A program made the translations under genes and the position numbers. The notes beneath the pieces are model-generated. The model ran no database searches and was not told the origin of the DNA. It saw only the letters and a list, made by a program, of their open reading frames with translations. Shown here piece by piece: positions 15,703 through 27,862 of a stretch of DNA of 34,121 nucleotides. Position 1 is the first letter of the stretch. Each line of letters opens with the position of its first letter. The DNA is from an actinobacterium acAMD-2 (lineage in GTDB: Bacteria > Actinomycetota > Actinomycetes > UBA12327): NCBI GenBank assembly GCA_000754455.1, contig JNSE01000030.1, forward strand, positions 1 to 34,121. Direction: 5' to 3'.

Positions 15703-16247
15703 ACGCTGGCCTGGCGCTTCTTCGTTTGTTCTGGATCGCGATCCCAGAATTGGCGAGCAGCAAACCCATCGCGGCGCAAGAAGTGTTCGGTGAGCGAGAT
15801 GCGATCGGGGCGAAGGCGGAGCAACATGCCGTTGGGCACGGTGTCTGACGAGCGGCCGACTTCCCAATTGGATGCTGGGTACTTAAACACCGTCATGCCG
15901 TGTTCCCAGTCCGGCGTTCCCGGTTCGAGCAGTTCGCCTTTGCCAAACATTTGAATTCCGAACGCGCTCGCCCAACCGGCCATCGGGTTTGCCACGGCAA
16001 AAGACATTCGAGGATCGCGTTGGAGCGCCTTGATCTTGGGGCTATTGGGTTGCGGGTACACATAGATGTCTAATTCCTCAGAGTAAAACTCCACGGGACT
16101 ACAGATCGGACCGTTCTTACCGTTCGTGGCCATGTAGCCGATGTTGGTCAACGTCAGCACGCGCTCGATGCGAGCTTCGAGTTGCTCACGGGGAAGTTGT
16201 TCGGTGGGGCGATTTTCTAAATCAAGCCACTTGTGTGCCTTGCTCAT
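15699..16247 (-). CDS. Pyridoxamine 5'-phosphate oxidase (PPOX)-fold flavin/F420-type protein
   Basis: LTNIGYMATNGKNGPICSPVEFYSEELDIYVYPQPNSPKIKALQRDPRMSFAVANP is a PPOX split-barrel pattern. Confidence 0.75.
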   Translation of the reverse strand: MSKAHKWLDLENRPTEQLPREQLEARIERVLTLTNIGYMATNGKNGPICSPVEFYSEELDIYVYPQPNSPKIKALQRDPRMSFAVANPMAGWASAFGIQMFGKGELLEPGTPDWEHGMTVFKYPASNWEVGRSSDTVPNGMLLRLRPDRISLTEHFLRRDGFAARQFWDRDPEQTKKRQASV

Positions 16248-16363
16248 GTTGGTGCCTCCAGGTTCTGCGACGTTTGTCTACAGAGGGATTGAGCGGTCGG
16301 CGCGTGTGCATCCGATCCGCCCACGACGCTAGAGGATCGCGCCGAGTTTGACTCGTTGAACGA

Positions 16364-16876
16364 TTAAGTCAGCGGCAGTAGGGCCGACAAATCAGCGCGT
16401 GTGCCGCTGACGATCACCTGGTGTGCTTCCACAGCGCCAGCCCACGGGGTGCGCCCAGTTGATAAACGAATCCAGGTCAGGGCATCGGTCTCGATGGTGT
16501 TGGGTGGCGTGCCGCGGGTGTGAGCAGGGCCTTCAACACACTGAATAGCCGCGAAGGGAGGCACTCGCACCTCCACGCTCTTGCCCGGCGCCTTGTCGTA
16601 GAGGCGATCTAAGAAAACTTGTACGACGATGCGTTGGGCTTCGGGCGGGATGATCGGTCCAGCGCCAGCAGCCTGCGTGAGGTCAGTGGCTAAGACGGTG
16701 AGCGCGATGAGTTGTTCAAGCGGAGCACGATTAGACAGGGCTTGAATTTGTTGGTCAAAGAGCTCGTGAGAAGCACGTTCGTCATCACTGTGGTCCGCAA
16801 GCCAGATGCGCAGATTCGGTTTGAGTTGCGCGAGGGCATTAGCAATGCCGTGATCGTCGTACCGGCGCGGTGGCAT
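16364..16876 (-). CDS. Sterol-carrier (SCP-like) family protein
   Basis: Actinobacterial SCP-like protein found next to purL: VEVRVPPFAAIQCVEGPAHTRGTPPNTIETDALTWIRLSTGRTPWAGAVEAHQVIVSGTRADLSALLPL. Confidence 0.75.
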   Translation of the reverse strand: MPPRRYDDHGIANALAQLKPNLRIWLADHSDDERASHELFDQQIQALSNRAPLEQLIALTVLATDLTQAAGAGPIIPPEAQRIVVQVFLDRLYDKAPGKSVEVRVPPFAAIQCVEGPAHTRGTPPNTIETDALTWIRLSTGRTPWAGAVEAHQVIVSGTRADLSALLPLT

Positions 16877-16878
16877 CG

Positions 16879-19134
16879 TTAGTGGTCAAACAATGCAGGC
16901 AGCGTTGCCGTGTGGACTTTACGGAGCGTGTCGAGCGCAATGCTGAATGTGACGTCTGGTGAGTTGACAACAAACGATGTTCCGCCAGAGGTTCCCATCA
17001 CGGCAGCCGGAACACCATGTTGTTGAGCCAGTGCAAGCAAACCGGCAGATTGTTCCGAAGTAACGGCGACGACAGCGCGGGCCACTGATTCACTCCACAG
17101 GCCGGTAAACGCATCGCCAGACAGGTTCAGCGTGGCACCGCGGTTTCCACGAAGGCACATTTCCACGACGGCTTGGGCCAATCCACCGTCTGAGAGGTCG
17201 TGAGCAGCGCTGACCATCCCTTCAGTGGCAGCGGAAATAAGGACTTCAGCCAGCTGGCGCTCGGCTTCGAGGTCGGGCTGGGGTGGCTGTCCGCCTAAGT
17301 GAGCGTGGACGACGTGTGCCCATTCCGAGCCATCAAATTCAGCCTTGGTTTCGCCCAAGACGATCAATGTCAAATCGTCAGCAGGCAAACCGTGTGACAA
17401 ATGCGTGTGCACGTCATCGATCACACCAAGAACTCCAACAACCGGAGTAGGCAAGATCGCGGTCTCGCCGGTCTGGTTGTAAAAGCTGACGTTGCCGCCG
17501 GTGACCGGAACGCCCAGGGTTAAGCAGGCATCAGCCAAACCAGTCACCGCTTCAGAGAACTGCCACATCACGGACGGGTCTTCAGGTGAACCGAAGTTCA
17601 AGCAGTTCGTTACCGCCAGCGGTCGCGCCCCTGTTGCCGCCACATTGCGGTACGCCTCACTCAACGCCAGCTGTGCGCCGAGGTAGGGGTTCAACATCGT
17701 GAAGCGGGCGTTGCAGTCGGTGGAAATCGCAACACCGCGTGAGGTGGAGTCGTCGATGCGCACCATCCCGGCATCTTCGGGTGTCGCCGATGCGGTGTTA
17801 CCCAGCACGTAGCGGTCGTATTGCGAGGTGATCCACGACTTATCCGCGAGGTTGGGAGATCCGACGAGCGCCAAGACCGTCTCCACGAACTCATCGGCCG
17901 AGGTCGGGCGCGCTAGGGAAGAAGCCGAGTTCGCGGCCAGTGCATCCTGGCTTGCGGGCTTGGAGAACGGGCGGTTGTAGACCGGGCCTTCGTGGGCGAC
18001 CGTGCGCGGTGGCACGTCCACGATTTGTTCGCCCTGCCATTCGATGGTCAAGCGTCCGCTGGAGTTGACCGTGCCAATCACGACTGCGTCAACATCCCAC
18101 TTCGCACAGATTTCCATGAACTGATCAAGGTTTGCCGGTTCCAGGATCGCGCACATGCGCTCCTGCGATTCACTCATCAAGATTTCTTCAGGACTCAAGG
18201 TCGCATCGCGCAAGGGAACCGAATCCAAGATCACGTGCATGCCGCCGTCACCGTTGCTAGCAAGTTCGGACGTGGCACAGGAAATTCCAGCGCCACCGAG
18301 GTCCTGGATTCCAACAATGATGTCTTCGGCAAAAATCTCGAGACAGCATTCGATCAAGACTTTTTCGGTGAAGGGGTCGCCGACTTGCACGCTGGGGCGC
18401 TTGGCCGGACCGTCTGCATCGAAGGTTTCAGAGGCAAGGACTGAGACACCGCCGATGCCGTCGCCACCAGTCTTTGCTCCAAACAGCACAACGAGGTTGC
18501 CGGTGCCCGAAGCAGTAGCCAGCAGAATGTCTTCGTGCTTCATGACTCCTACGCACAAGGCGTTGACCAGTGGGTTGCCCAAGTAGCTTTGGTCGAAGAC
18601 GACCTCGCCGCCGATGTTGGGAAGACCCAAACAGTTTCCGTAGCCACCGATGCCAGCCACGATGCCGGGCAGGACGCGTTGGGTGTCTTGTGCATCCGCA
18701 GGGCCAAAGCGCAGCGGGTCCATGACGGCGACTGGACGAGCACCCATGGTCAAAATGTCGCGGACGATTCCACCAATACCCGTCGCGGCGCCTTGGTAGG
18801 GCTCGACGTAGGACGGGTGGTTGTGTGATTCGACCTTAAACGTGACGGCATACCCATCACCGACGTCAACAACGCCTGCGTTTTCGCCCATGCCGACCAA
18901 GAGGGCATCGGTCTTGGGAGCCTTGTCACCGAATTGACGCAGGTGAACCTTGCTGGACTTGTACGAGCAGTGTTCACTCCACATGACCGAGTACATCGCT
19001 AACTCAGCACTGGTGGGACGACGACCAAGGATCTCTTTAATGCGGGCGTATTCGTCGGCCTTGAGTCCCAACTCAGACCATGGCTGCTGCGCATCGGGTG
19101 TAGCAGCAGCTTGGGCAGTGGTGTCGATACTCAT
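16879..19134 (-). CDS. purL: Phosphoribosylformylglycinamidine synthase subunit PurL
   Basis: [22 protein letters not shown]...[43 protein letters not shown]. Confidence 0.97.
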   Translation of the reverse strand: MSIDTTAQAAATPDAQQPWSELGLKADEYARIKEILGRRPTSAELAMYSVMWSEHCSYKSSKVHLRQFGDKAPKTDALLVGMGENAGVVDVGDGYAVTFKVESHNHPSYVEPYQGAATGIGGIVRDILTMGARPVAVMDPLRFGPADAQDTQRVLPGIVAGIGGYGNCLGLPNIGGEVVFDQSYLGNPLVNALCVGVMKHEDILLATASGTGNLVVLFGAKTGGDGIGGVSVLASETFDADGPAKRPSVQVGDPFTEKVLIECCLEIFAEDIIVGIQDLGGAGISCATSELASNGDGGMHVILDSVPLRDATLSPEEILMSESQERMCAILEPANLDQFMEICAKWDVDAVVIGTVNSSGRLTIEWQGEQIVDVPPRTVAHEGPVYNRPFSKPASQDALAANSASSLARPTSADEFVETVLALVGSPNLADKSWITSQYDRYVLGNTASATPEDAGMVRIDDSTSRGVAISTDCNARFTMLNPYLGAQLALSEAYRNVAATGARPLAVTNCLNFGSPEDPSVMWQFSEAVTGLADACLTLGVPVTGGNVSFYNQTGETAILPTPVVGVLGVIDDVHTHLSHGLPADDLTLIVLGETKAEFDGSEWAHVVHAHLGGQPPQPDLEAERQLAEVLISAATEGMVSAAHDLSDGGLAQAVVEMCLRGNRGATLNLSGDAFTGLWSESVARAVVAVTSEQSAGLLALAQQHGVPAAVMGTSGGTSFVVNSPDVTFSIALDTLRKVHTATLPALFDH

Positions 19135-19811
19135 CAGGTGTTCACCAACCGTGACAAGACAGAGGTGAAGAAGGTCAAGCCATCAAGGCTAGGGCCAAAG
19201 CCCGCCTCAACCGCATGTTCGGGGTGTGGCATCAGACCGACAACGTTTCCGGCTTCATTGGTGATGCCCGCGATATCGCGACGCGAACCGTTGGGGTTGC
19301 CATCGATGTAGCGAGCAATGATGCGGCCAGTGGCTTCGAGTTCATCCAACGTGCGTTCGTCGGCGATGTAGGAGCCTTCGCCGTTCTTTAGCGGAATGAC
19401 GATTTCTTGGTTGGCGGCAAAGCCGGACGTGAAAGCAGAAGTGGTGTTCTCGATGCGCAGTTTTTGGTCCCTGCAGATGAAGTGCAAGTGGTCATTACGG
19501 GTCAAGGCGCCGGGCAAAAGGTGGGATTCGCACAGGACCTGGAAGCCGTTGCAGATACCAAAGACGGGCATTCCATCGTTGGCAGCGTCAATAATGGAGG
19601 TCATGATCGGCGAGAAGCGTGCGATGGCACCGGCGCGCAGGTAGTCACCGTAGGAAAAGCCACCGGGCAAGACCACCGCATCAACCTTTGACAGGTCAGT
19701 GGTTCCGTGCCACAGGGCTACGGGTTCGGCACCAGCCAACCGGATGGCGCGCTGTGCATCGCGATCGTCAAGTGAGCCAGGAAAAGTCACCACACCAACA
19801 CGAGGGGACAT
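19134..19811 (-). CDS. purQ: Phosphoribosylformylglycinamidine synthase subunit PurQ
   Basis: [23 protein letters not shown]...[22 protein letters not shown]...[11 protein letters not shown]...[10 protein letters not shown]; 1-nt overlap with purL. Confidence 0.97.
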   Translation of the reverse strand: MSPRVGVVTFPGSLDDRDAQRAIRLAGAEPVALWHGTTDLSKVDAVVLPGGFSYGDYLRAGAIARFSPIMTSIIDAANDGMPVFGICNGFQVLCESHLLPGALTRNDHLHFICRDQKLRIENTTSAFTSGFAANQEIVIPLKNGEGSYIADERTLDELEATGRIIARYIDGNPNGSRRDIAGITNEAGNVVGLMPHPEHAVEAGFGPSLDGLTFFTSVLSRLVNT

Positions 19812-19813
19812 GC

Positions 19814-20068
19814 TTAGTTGTCCTCCACGCGAACAGTGAAGTCTTCAATGACGGTGTTAGCCAAGAGGGATTCAGCAAGTTCATGAATTGACGCGAGGGC
19901 TGCGTCATCTACGGGGCCATCGACCTGGAGTTCAAAGCGCTTGCCCTGTCGCACGCTGGCGATGGTGCTGTAACCCAATCGATCGGCTGCGCGTTCAACA
20001 GCCTTGCCTTGAGGGTCAAGGATTTCTGACTTAAGCATGACGTCGACGACGACGCGGGCCACTGGCAC
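19814..20068 (-). CDS. purS: Phosphoribosylformylglycinamidine synthase subunit PurS
   Basis: [48 protein letters not shown]. Confidence 0.95.
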   Translation of the reverse strand: MPVARVVVDVMLKSEILDPQGKAVERAADRLGYSTIASVRQGKRFELQVDGPVDDAALASIHELAESLLANTVIEDFTVRVEDN

Positions 20069-20144
20069 TCCAGAGTTGGCAGGGACGATGTGCCCTCAGT
20101 CTATCGGCGTGCTGTGGGGCGCTGGTGGCGGTTCGGTGCCGTGT

Positions 20145-21113
20145 TTAGGCGGGTGGAAAGGCTTGCCACGCAGACCAGGCGGACGTGACCATGTCTGCCA
20201 AAGAGCGCTGTGCCTGCCAGCCAAGCTCGCTGTGAATGCGGTTGACCGCAGCAACTAATGAGGCGGGATCGCCGGCGCGTGGAGCGGAGATCTCGTGGGC
20301 GAAGTCACTACCCATGGCGCTTCGCACCGCATCGAGCACATCGAGGACGCTAAATCCCATCCCTCGTCCCACGTTGTAAATATCGGTACGCCCGCCACGC
20401 TCGGCCTGGGTCACAGCAGCCACATGTGCCTCAGCCAGATCCTGAACGTGGATGTAGTCGCGAGTGCAGGTGCCATCAGGTGTGGGGTAGGTGTCGCCGA
20501 ACACCTGCGGGGCTTGGCCATTATCAAGTGCGCGTAAGACCATGGGAATGAGGTTGAACACTCCGGTGTCGCCGAGGTCATCGGCCCCGGCCCCTGCGAC
20601 ATTGAAGTAGCGCAAGGCAACCCAGGACAGGGCATAACCAGATTCGCTGAGGTCGCGCACGAGCCACTCTTGGGCCAACTTGGTTTGGCCGTACGGGTTA
20701 ATCGGCATGGTGGGGGTGTCTTCAGTGACCGCATCAACATCGGGTGATCCGTACACCGCTGCGCTCGAACTCAGGACCATGTGGTGCACGTCTGCGGCTT
20801 TGATTGCATCAAGCAAGGCCATCGTGCCCTGAACGTTTTGTTCAAAGTACATGTGGGGTTGTTCAACAGACTCCCCAACAGACTTCTTCGCGGCCAGATG
20901 AATCACACCGTCAACCCGGTGATCGGTCAAAGCTCGTGTGACGCTTTCGGTGTCCAAGATCGAAGCTTCGACGAACGGAACGCCTTCGGAGACCTTGCGG
21001 CGAAGTCCGGTCGATAAGTCATCAAGAACGACAACGTCATGGCCTTGGTCGTGAAGCGCGCGCAGGATGTGCGCTCCGATGTACCCGGCGCCTCCGGTCA
21101 GCATCCACTTCAT
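20145..21113 (-). CDS. galE: UDP-glucose 4-epimerase
   Basis: MKWMLTGGAGYIGAHILRALHDQGHDVVVLDDLSTG; Yx3K as YGQTKLAQE; RDYIHVQDLAEAHVAA. Confidence 0.93.
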   Translation of the reverse strand: MKWMLTGGAGYIGAHILRALHDQGHDVVVLDDLSTGLRRKVSEGVPFVEASILDTESVTRALTDHRVDGVIHLAAKKSVGESVEQPHMYFEQNVQGTMALLDAIKAADVHHMVLSSSAAVYGSPDVDAVTEDTPTMPINPYGQTKLAQEWLVRDLSESGYALSWVALRYFNVAGAGADDLGDTGVFNLIPMVLRALDNGQAPQVFGDTYPTPDGTCTRDYIHVQDLAEAHVAAVTQAERGGRTDIYNVGRGMGFSVLDVLDAVRSAMGSDFAHEISAPRAGDPASLVAAVNRIHSELGWQAQRSLADMVTSAWSAWQAFPPA

Positions 21114-22012
21114 GACAGTTCCTGACCCGTCAGTAATTCGTAGGCTTCGAGGTACTTAGCCCTGGTGGCGGCGACGATGTCTTGGGGCAAAGCGGGCGGC
21201 TCGGTCTCGCTGGTTCGATCCCACCCAGAGGCTGCCGATGTCAGCCAGTCACGCACGAATTGCTTGTCGTACGACGGCTGGACTGAACCAGGCTTCCAGC
21301 CGGCTGCTGGCCAAAAGCGCGAAGAGTCAGGCGTCAAGACTTCATCACCGAGCACGATGGTGCTGTCCGCGCCACGACCAAACTCAAACTTCGTGTCGGC
21401 CAACAAGATTCCGCGTTCGGCAGCGATGGCTTCTGCTCGCTGGTACACCGCGAGTGTGAGACGACGAAGTTCGTCGGCATCGCTTTGACCGATCAACGTG
21501 ACAACGTGCGCGAAATCAACATTTTCATCATGGTCGCCAAGGTCGGCTTTAGTCGCCGGCGTGAAGATCGGTTCGTCGAGACGACTGCCATCAACTAATC
21601 CACTCGGTAGTTCAACCCCACACACAGTGGAAGATGCGTTGTATTCAATCAATCCTGAGCCAGTGAGGTAGCCGCGGGCGACGCATTCAACCGGGAACAT
21701 GTCCAGGCGTTGGCACACCATCGCTCGTCCGGCCACCGCATCAGGAACATCAGTGGAAATCACGTGGTGGGGAACGATGTCCTTGAGTTGGTCAAACCAC
21801 CACAGTGACAAGCTCGTGAGGATGCGACCTTTGTCGGGAATCGGCGTGGACAGAACCCAGTCGTAGGCCGAAATGCGGTCGCTGGCCACGACTAACAGGT
21901 GACCCTCGGGGGTGCCATAGAGCGAGCGGACCTTGCCTTGGTGAACGAAGGAAAAGCCTTGCGCAAGAAGGGATTCGTGCGCGGGATCGGGCGGGAGCAA
22001 CGTGGTGGTCAC
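21110..22012 (-). CDS. purC: SAICAR synthetase
   Basis: QGKVRSLYG...LLVVASDRISAYDWVLSTPIPDKGRILTSLSLWWFDQL; 4-bp overlap with galE. Confidence 0.96.
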   Translation of the reverse strand: MTTTLLPPDPAHESLLAQGFSFVHQGKVRSLYGTPEGHLLVVASDRISAYDWVLSTPIPDKGRILTSLSLWWFDQLKDIVPHHVISTDVPDAVAGRAMVCQRLDMFPVECVARGYLTGSGLIEYNASSTVCGVELPSGLVDGSRLDEPIFTPATKADLGDHDENVDFAHVVTLIGQSDADELRRLTLAVYQRAEAIAAERGILLADTKFEFGRGADSTIVLGDEVLTPDSSRFWPAAGWKPGSVQPSYDKQFVRDWLTSAASGWDRTSETEPPALPQDIVAATRAKYLEAYELLTGQELS

Positions 22013-23433
22013 AAGATGTCGCCGGGGCTATAGCGCGCGGCCTCAGGGCGGGAAGCAACGATCGCGTTGATGCGGTTCACCACTTCCGCGACTTGGGCTT
22101 GCGCGGCACCGGTGAACTCCAAAGGCTCGGATACCAACTCATTGATGTTTTCAAGAGTCAGTGGCAACCGATCGTCAGCGGCGAGGCGTTCGAACAAGTC
22201 GTTTCGGTCCGTTCCCTTTTCGCGCATTTCCAACGCGACAGCAACGGCGTGCTCCTTGATCGCTTCGTGTGCGCTCTCGCGGCCAACGCCGGCTCGAACC
22301 GAAGCCATCAAAATCTTGGTGGTGGTGAGGAATGGTAGGTAGCGCTGCAACTCTCGTTCAATGACCGCAGGGAAGACACCGAATTCATCAAGCACGGTGA
22401 GGAAGGTTTCGAAGAGGCCGTCGAGAGCGAAGAACGCATCGGGCAAGGCGACGCGGCGCACGACTGAACACGAAACATCGCCTTCGTTCCATTGATCGCC
22501 CGCAAGTTCGGTCGTCATGGACAAGTAACCCCGCAGCACGACAGACAAACCGTTGACGCGTTCGCACGAGCGCGTGTTCATCTTGTGTGGCATGGCGCTA
22601 GATCCGACTTGCCCAGGCTTGAAGCCTTCGGTGACCAGCTCGTTACCGGCCATGAGTCGGATCGTGGTGGCCAGACTGCTGGGCGCTGCGCTGGCCTGAA
22701 CTAGGGCACTGACCACGTCAAAGTCCAGTGAACGTGGATAGACCTGGCCGACGCTGGTCAAGACTTTGCTAAAGCCCAAGTGGGTGGCAATGCGTTGTTC
22801 GAGTTCGGCAAGTTTGGCGTTGTCGCCATCGAGCAGGTCCAGCATGTCTTGTGCTGTTCCCACAGGACCCTTGATTCCACGCAGCGGATAACGAGCAAGG
22901 AGGTCTTCGACGCGCTCGAGAGCAACGATCAGCTCGTCAGCCGCGGAGGCGAATCGCTTACCCATCGTGGTGGCTTGCGCTGCGACATTGTGACTGCGAC
23001 CGGTCATCACGACGGTGCTGTATTCGCCGGCGCGACTGCCCAGGCGGGCCAAAGTAGCGACGATGCGATCGCGAATGAGTTCGAGGGCCGAGCGAATCTG
23101 CAGTTGCTCAACGTTTTCGGTCAGGTCGCGTGAAGTCATGCCCTTGTGAATGTGTTCGTGTCCGGCCAGCGCATTGAATTCCTCAATACGTGCCTTGACG
23201 TCGTGTCGCGTTACACGTTCGCGAGCTGCGATGGAATTCAAGTCGACCGTGGTGAGCACGTTTTGATAGTCCGCGATCGCTTCAGCGGGAACGTCGATAC
23301 CTAGATCGCGTTGGGCCTGAAGCACAGCCACCCATAGTTGGCGTTCAAGAATGATTTTGTGGGTGGGCGACCAGAGGTCGGCCATAGCCGTTGATGCGTA
23401 CCGAGCAGCGAGAACATTCGGGACTGTGGTCAC
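22009..23433 (-). CDS. purB: Adenylosuccinate lyase
   Basis: HEHIHKGMTSRDLTENVEQLQI...GSSAMPHKMNTRSCERV signature. Confidence 0.96.
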   Translation of the reverse strand: MTTVPNVLAARYASTAMADLWSPTHKIILERQLWVAVLQAQRDLGIDVPAEAIADYQNVLTTVDLNSIAARERVTRHDVKARIEEFNALAGHEHIHKGMTSRDLTENVEQLQIRSALELIRDRIVATLARLGSRAGEYSTVVMTGRSHNVAAQATTMGKRFASAADELIVALERVEDLLARYPLRGIKGPVGTAQDMLDLLDGDNAKLAELEQRIATHLGFSKVLTSVGQVYPRSLDFDVVSALVQASAAPSSLATTIRLMAGNELVTEGFKPGQVGSSAMPHKMNTRSCERVNGLSVVLRGYLSMTTELAGDQWNEGDVSCSVVRRVALPDAFFALDGLFETFLTVLDEFGVFPAVIERELQRYLPFLTTTKILMASVRAGVGRESAHEAIKEHAVAVALEMREKGTDRNDLFERLAADDRLPLTLENINELVSEPLEFTGAAQAQVAEVVNRINAIVASRPEAARYSPGDIL

Positions 23434-24158
23434 GGACCTATTCTCGCAGGTAGCGTGAGGCAGTCTCCAACACGCACGGCGTGTGTGGGCCCGTTCGCCT
23501 CAACAATGGTGCTTCCCCGTGCTCCGTGAGCGGTAAATGTCGTGCCTGAGTCGGTGTTTTCCACCATCACGCCAGATTGTTCGGGCAAACCGAGGACGTT
23601 GATCCCCGTCCCTGCACCGCCAAATGAGGCCAGGCGACTGAGCCCATCCGGGCTCCAGTGCGGCAACACCAGAGCGTGAGGAACTAAACCCAGACCGTCA
23701 GCGATCCGTCCGCGATCGGGTAACCAGGTGCGCTCGCATAACACCATCGCCCCGGCGCTGGCACCCATCAGAATTCCGCCACTGTCCAGAAATCGTCGAA
23801 GCAGTGCATCGATGGCGAAGTCCTGCAAAGCGCCCAGCAACCGAGAGGGTGACCCACCAGGCAAAACGATGATGCTCGCTGATTCCAGCGCGGCTAGTGC
23901 ACCTGCGGAGTCCGCACGTGCATCTGGTGCGGCGATCACTGACAAAGGTTCATGATCAGACGTGAGCGATTCAACGATGGCCGAAAAGTGTCGGATGCCG
24001 TTGTTGTTGGCCGTGTCGTATTCGCGACCTGGTGCCCCAGCAAGAGCGGAGATAACGATCGGACCGGTGCGACCGCGTCGATGTGCTTCCTGAACTAAAG
24101 CGGCGTCCATCGCGAAGCAATCCGCTCCGAATTCGGTGCCACCTTGCAAACAGATCAC
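23430..24158 (-). CDS. Peptidase S51 / cyanophycinase-like (class I amidotransferase fold) protein
   Basis: [11 protein letters not shown]...[16 protein letters not shown]...[25 protein letters not shown] nucleophile elbow; 4-bp overlaps with both purD and purB. Confidence 0.75.
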   Translation of the reverse strand: MICLQGGTEFGADCFAMDAALVQEAHRRGRTGPIVISALAGAPGREYDTANNNGIRHFSAIVESLTSDHEPLSVIAAPDARADSAGALAALESASIIVLPGGSPSRLLGALQDFAIDALLRRFLDSGGILMGASAGAMVLCERTWLPDRGRIADGLGLVPHALVLPHWSPDGLSRLASFGGAGTGINVLGLPEQSGVMVENTDSGTTFTAHGARGSTIVEANGPTHAVRVGDCLTLPARIGP

Positions 24159-25405
24159 GCTGAATGCGCCGCTTTAAGTGCGATGTCGGTGCGGTAGTGG
24201 CTGCCATCGAGATCAATGTGCGTCATCGCCTCGTAGGCGCGCGACCGCGCTTGCTCCAAGGTCTCTCCAATGGCGGTAACAGACAGAACCCGGCCTCCGC
24301 TGCTGTTCAACGTGCCGTCCGCCCCTCGAGTAGTACCGGCATGCAGCACCATCGCGCCTTCGACGGCTTCGGCGTTGTCTAATCCGGTGATGGGATCGCC
24401 GGTTCGTGGAGCTTCCGGGTAACCATGGGCTGCCAGCACGATGGTGACGGCTGAACCCGTGCTCCAAATCAAGGCCGGCTGTTCACTTAACGTGCCGGTG
24501 GCCGCGGCGAGCAAGAGTTCGCCCAGCGGAGTTTCGAGCCGAGCCAGTACCGCTTGTGTTTCGGGGTCACCAAAGCGTGCATTGAATTCAACAACGCGAG
24601 TTCCGCGCGAGGTGAGTGCGAGTCCTACATAGAGCAATCCACTAAATGGTGTTCCACGCTTGGTCATTTCCTGCAAGGTGGGGTGAACAACGGTGGCGAT
24701 GACTTCATCCACTAAATCATTGGGCGCCCACGCCAGCGGGGTGTACGCCCCCATCCCGCCGGTGTTGGGACCTTCGTCGTTGTCATCGATGCGCTTGAAG
24801 TCTTGGGCCGGAGACAACGCCAGCGCGTCCACACCGTCGGTAATGATGAAAAGCGAGACTTCGGGTCCGTCGAGGTATTCCTCAATGACCACTCGGTCGC
24901 ACTCGTTGGCGTGCGCCAGAGCTTCTTCACGATCGCTGGTGACGACAACACCTTTGCCAGCGGCCAATCCATCATCTTTAACAACGTACGGCGCACCAAA
25001 GTCATCGAGTGCGGCTTCAGCTTCGTCGTTCGTAGTACACACATGAGCCCGGGCCGTGGGCACTCCCGCTGCAGCCATGACGTCCTTGGCAAAAGCCTTG
25101 CTGCCTTCCAATTGGGCAGCGTTGCCACTGGGACCAAAACACGCAATGCCAACAGCGCGAACTGCGTCAGCAACTCCGGCCACCAGGGGTGCTTCTGGTC
25201 CAACGACGACCAAATCAATCCCGAGGTCTTGGGCAAGTGCGGCGACGGCTGCTGGGTTGCTTGCGTCAACATCAATGTTGGTTGCGTGTTCGCCCGTTCC
25301 GCCGTTGCCCGGGGCACACCACACATCAGTGACCGTGGGGTCGAGGACCAACGAACGCACTAGCGCGTGCTCGCGCCCGCCACTGCCGATAACCAAAACC
25401 TTCAT
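24155..25405 (-). CDS. purD: Phosphoribosylamine-glycine ligase
   Basis: [19 protein letters not shown]...[17 protein letters not shown]...[17 protein letters not shown]. Confidence 0.97.
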   Translation of the reverse strand: MKVLVIGSGGREHALVRSLVLDPTVTDVWCAPGNGGTGEHATNIDVDASNPAAVAALAQDLGIDLVVVGPEAPLVAGVADAVRAVGIACFGPSGNAAQLEGSKAFAKDVMAAAGVPTARAHVCTTNDEAEAALDDFGAPYVVKDDGLAAGKGVVVTSDREEALAHANECDRVVIEEYLDGPEVSLFIITDGVDALALSPAQDFKRIDDNDEGPNTGGMGAYTPLAWAPNDLVDEVIATVVHPTLQEMTKRGTPFSGLLYVGLALTSRGTRVVEFNARFGDPETQAVLARLETPLGELLLAAATGTLSEQPALIWSTGSAVTIVLAAHGYPEAPRTGDPITGLDNAEAVEGAMVLHAGTTRGADGTLNSSGGRVLSVTAIGETLEQARSRAYEAMTHIDLDGSHYRTDIALKAAHSA

Positions 25406-25441
25406 GTGTGCAGATTACTCAGGAAAGGGGCAGGCAATGAC

Positions 25442-26841
<1,400 letters not shown>

Positions 26842-26849
26842 CGACACGG

Positions 26850-27053
26850 TCAGGCGAGGGCGTAGCCCGCCTCATCCACGGCTGCTGCCACGGCTGCTTG
26901 ATCCACAGCGGCGTCACTTTCCACGGTGACCTGGCCTGATGCGAGCTCAATGCTCACCTTGGTGACGCCGGTGATGTCGCTGAGTTCCTGGGTGACCGCG
27001 GAGACACAGTGATCGCAGGTCATGCCGGTAACGGTGTAGGTCGAGGTAGCCAT
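26850..27053 (-). CDS. copZ: Heavy-metal-associated (HMA) domain copper chaperone-like protein
   Basis: YTVTGMTCDHCVSAVTQELSDITGVTKVSIELASGQVTVES; MTCDHC metal site. Confidence 0.88.
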   Translation of the reverse strand: MATSTYTVTGMTCDHCVSAVTQELSDITGVTKVSIELASGQVTVESDAAVDQAAVAAAVDEAGYALA

Positions 27054-27070
27054 AGTGGTGATCCTTTGTC

Positions 27071-27847
27071 TTATCCGAATCGACCGGAGATGTAATCCTC
27101 AGTCGCTTTTTCAGTGGGTGAGCTAAAGATGTTGGCTGTGGTGTTCATTTCGATGAGCTTGCCCGGCTTACCCGTTCCGGCAATGTTAAAGAACGCCGTG
27201 GTGTCAGATACTCGCGCTGCTTGCTGCATGTTGTGCGTCACGATCACGATGGTGTAGCGCTGCTTGAGTTCGTGAATGAGTTCCTCAATGGCCAAAGTGG
27301 AGATCGGGTCCAGTGCAGAACATGGTTCGTCCATCAGGAGGACTTGCGGCTGAATCGCGATGGCGCGCGCAATACATAACCTCTGCTGCTGGCCACCGGA
27401 AAGCACGCTGCCTGGTCGGTCAAGGCGATCCTTGACTTCCTCCCACAGGTTGGCGCCTCGAAGTGAAGCCTCGACCACATCATCGAGCTCCGAGCGCTTA
27501 GTGCGCTTCTTGAGCTTGATGCCGGCTACGACATTTCCGTAGATAGACATGGTCGGGAATGGGTTGGGTTTTTGGAACACCATTCCGATGGTTGAGCGCA
27601 CGTTGACCGGGTCAATGTCCGCCCCATAGATGTCTTCGTGGTCCAGCATGATCTTGCCTTCGATGCGGGCACCGGGGGTGACTTCGTGCATGCGGTTAAG
27701 CGTGCGCAACACGGTGGACTTGCCGCAGCCAGAAGGTCCGATAAACGCGGTGACCGCTTTGGGCTCAACAGCCAAAGTTACGTCTTCAACAGCAAGGAAG
27801 TTGCTGTAGTAGACGTTGAGGTGAGAGACGTCGATGCGCTTGGCCAT
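27071..27847 (-). CDS. pstB: Phosphate ABC transporter ATP-binding protein
   Basis: [60 protein letters not shown]. Confidence 0.96.
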   Translation of the reverse strand: MAKRIDVSHLNVYYSNFLAVEDVTLAVEPKAVTAFIGPSGCGKSTVLRTLNRMHEVTPGARIEGKIMLDHEDIYGADIDPVNVRSTIGMVFQKPNPFPTMSIYGNVVAGIKLKKRTKRSELDDVVEASLRGANLWEEVKDRLDRPGSVLSGGQQQRLCIARAIAIQPQVLLMDEPCSALDPISTLAIEELIHELKQRYTIVIVTHNMQQAARVSDTTAFFNIAGTGKPGKLIEMNTTANIFSSPTEKATEDYISGRFG

Positions 27848-27862
27848 GGCTGCTGACTATCC

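Noticed and set aside
24803-25363. 186-aa plus ORF
   Set aside because: Antisense to purD; GC-biased codon usage keeps alternative frames open.
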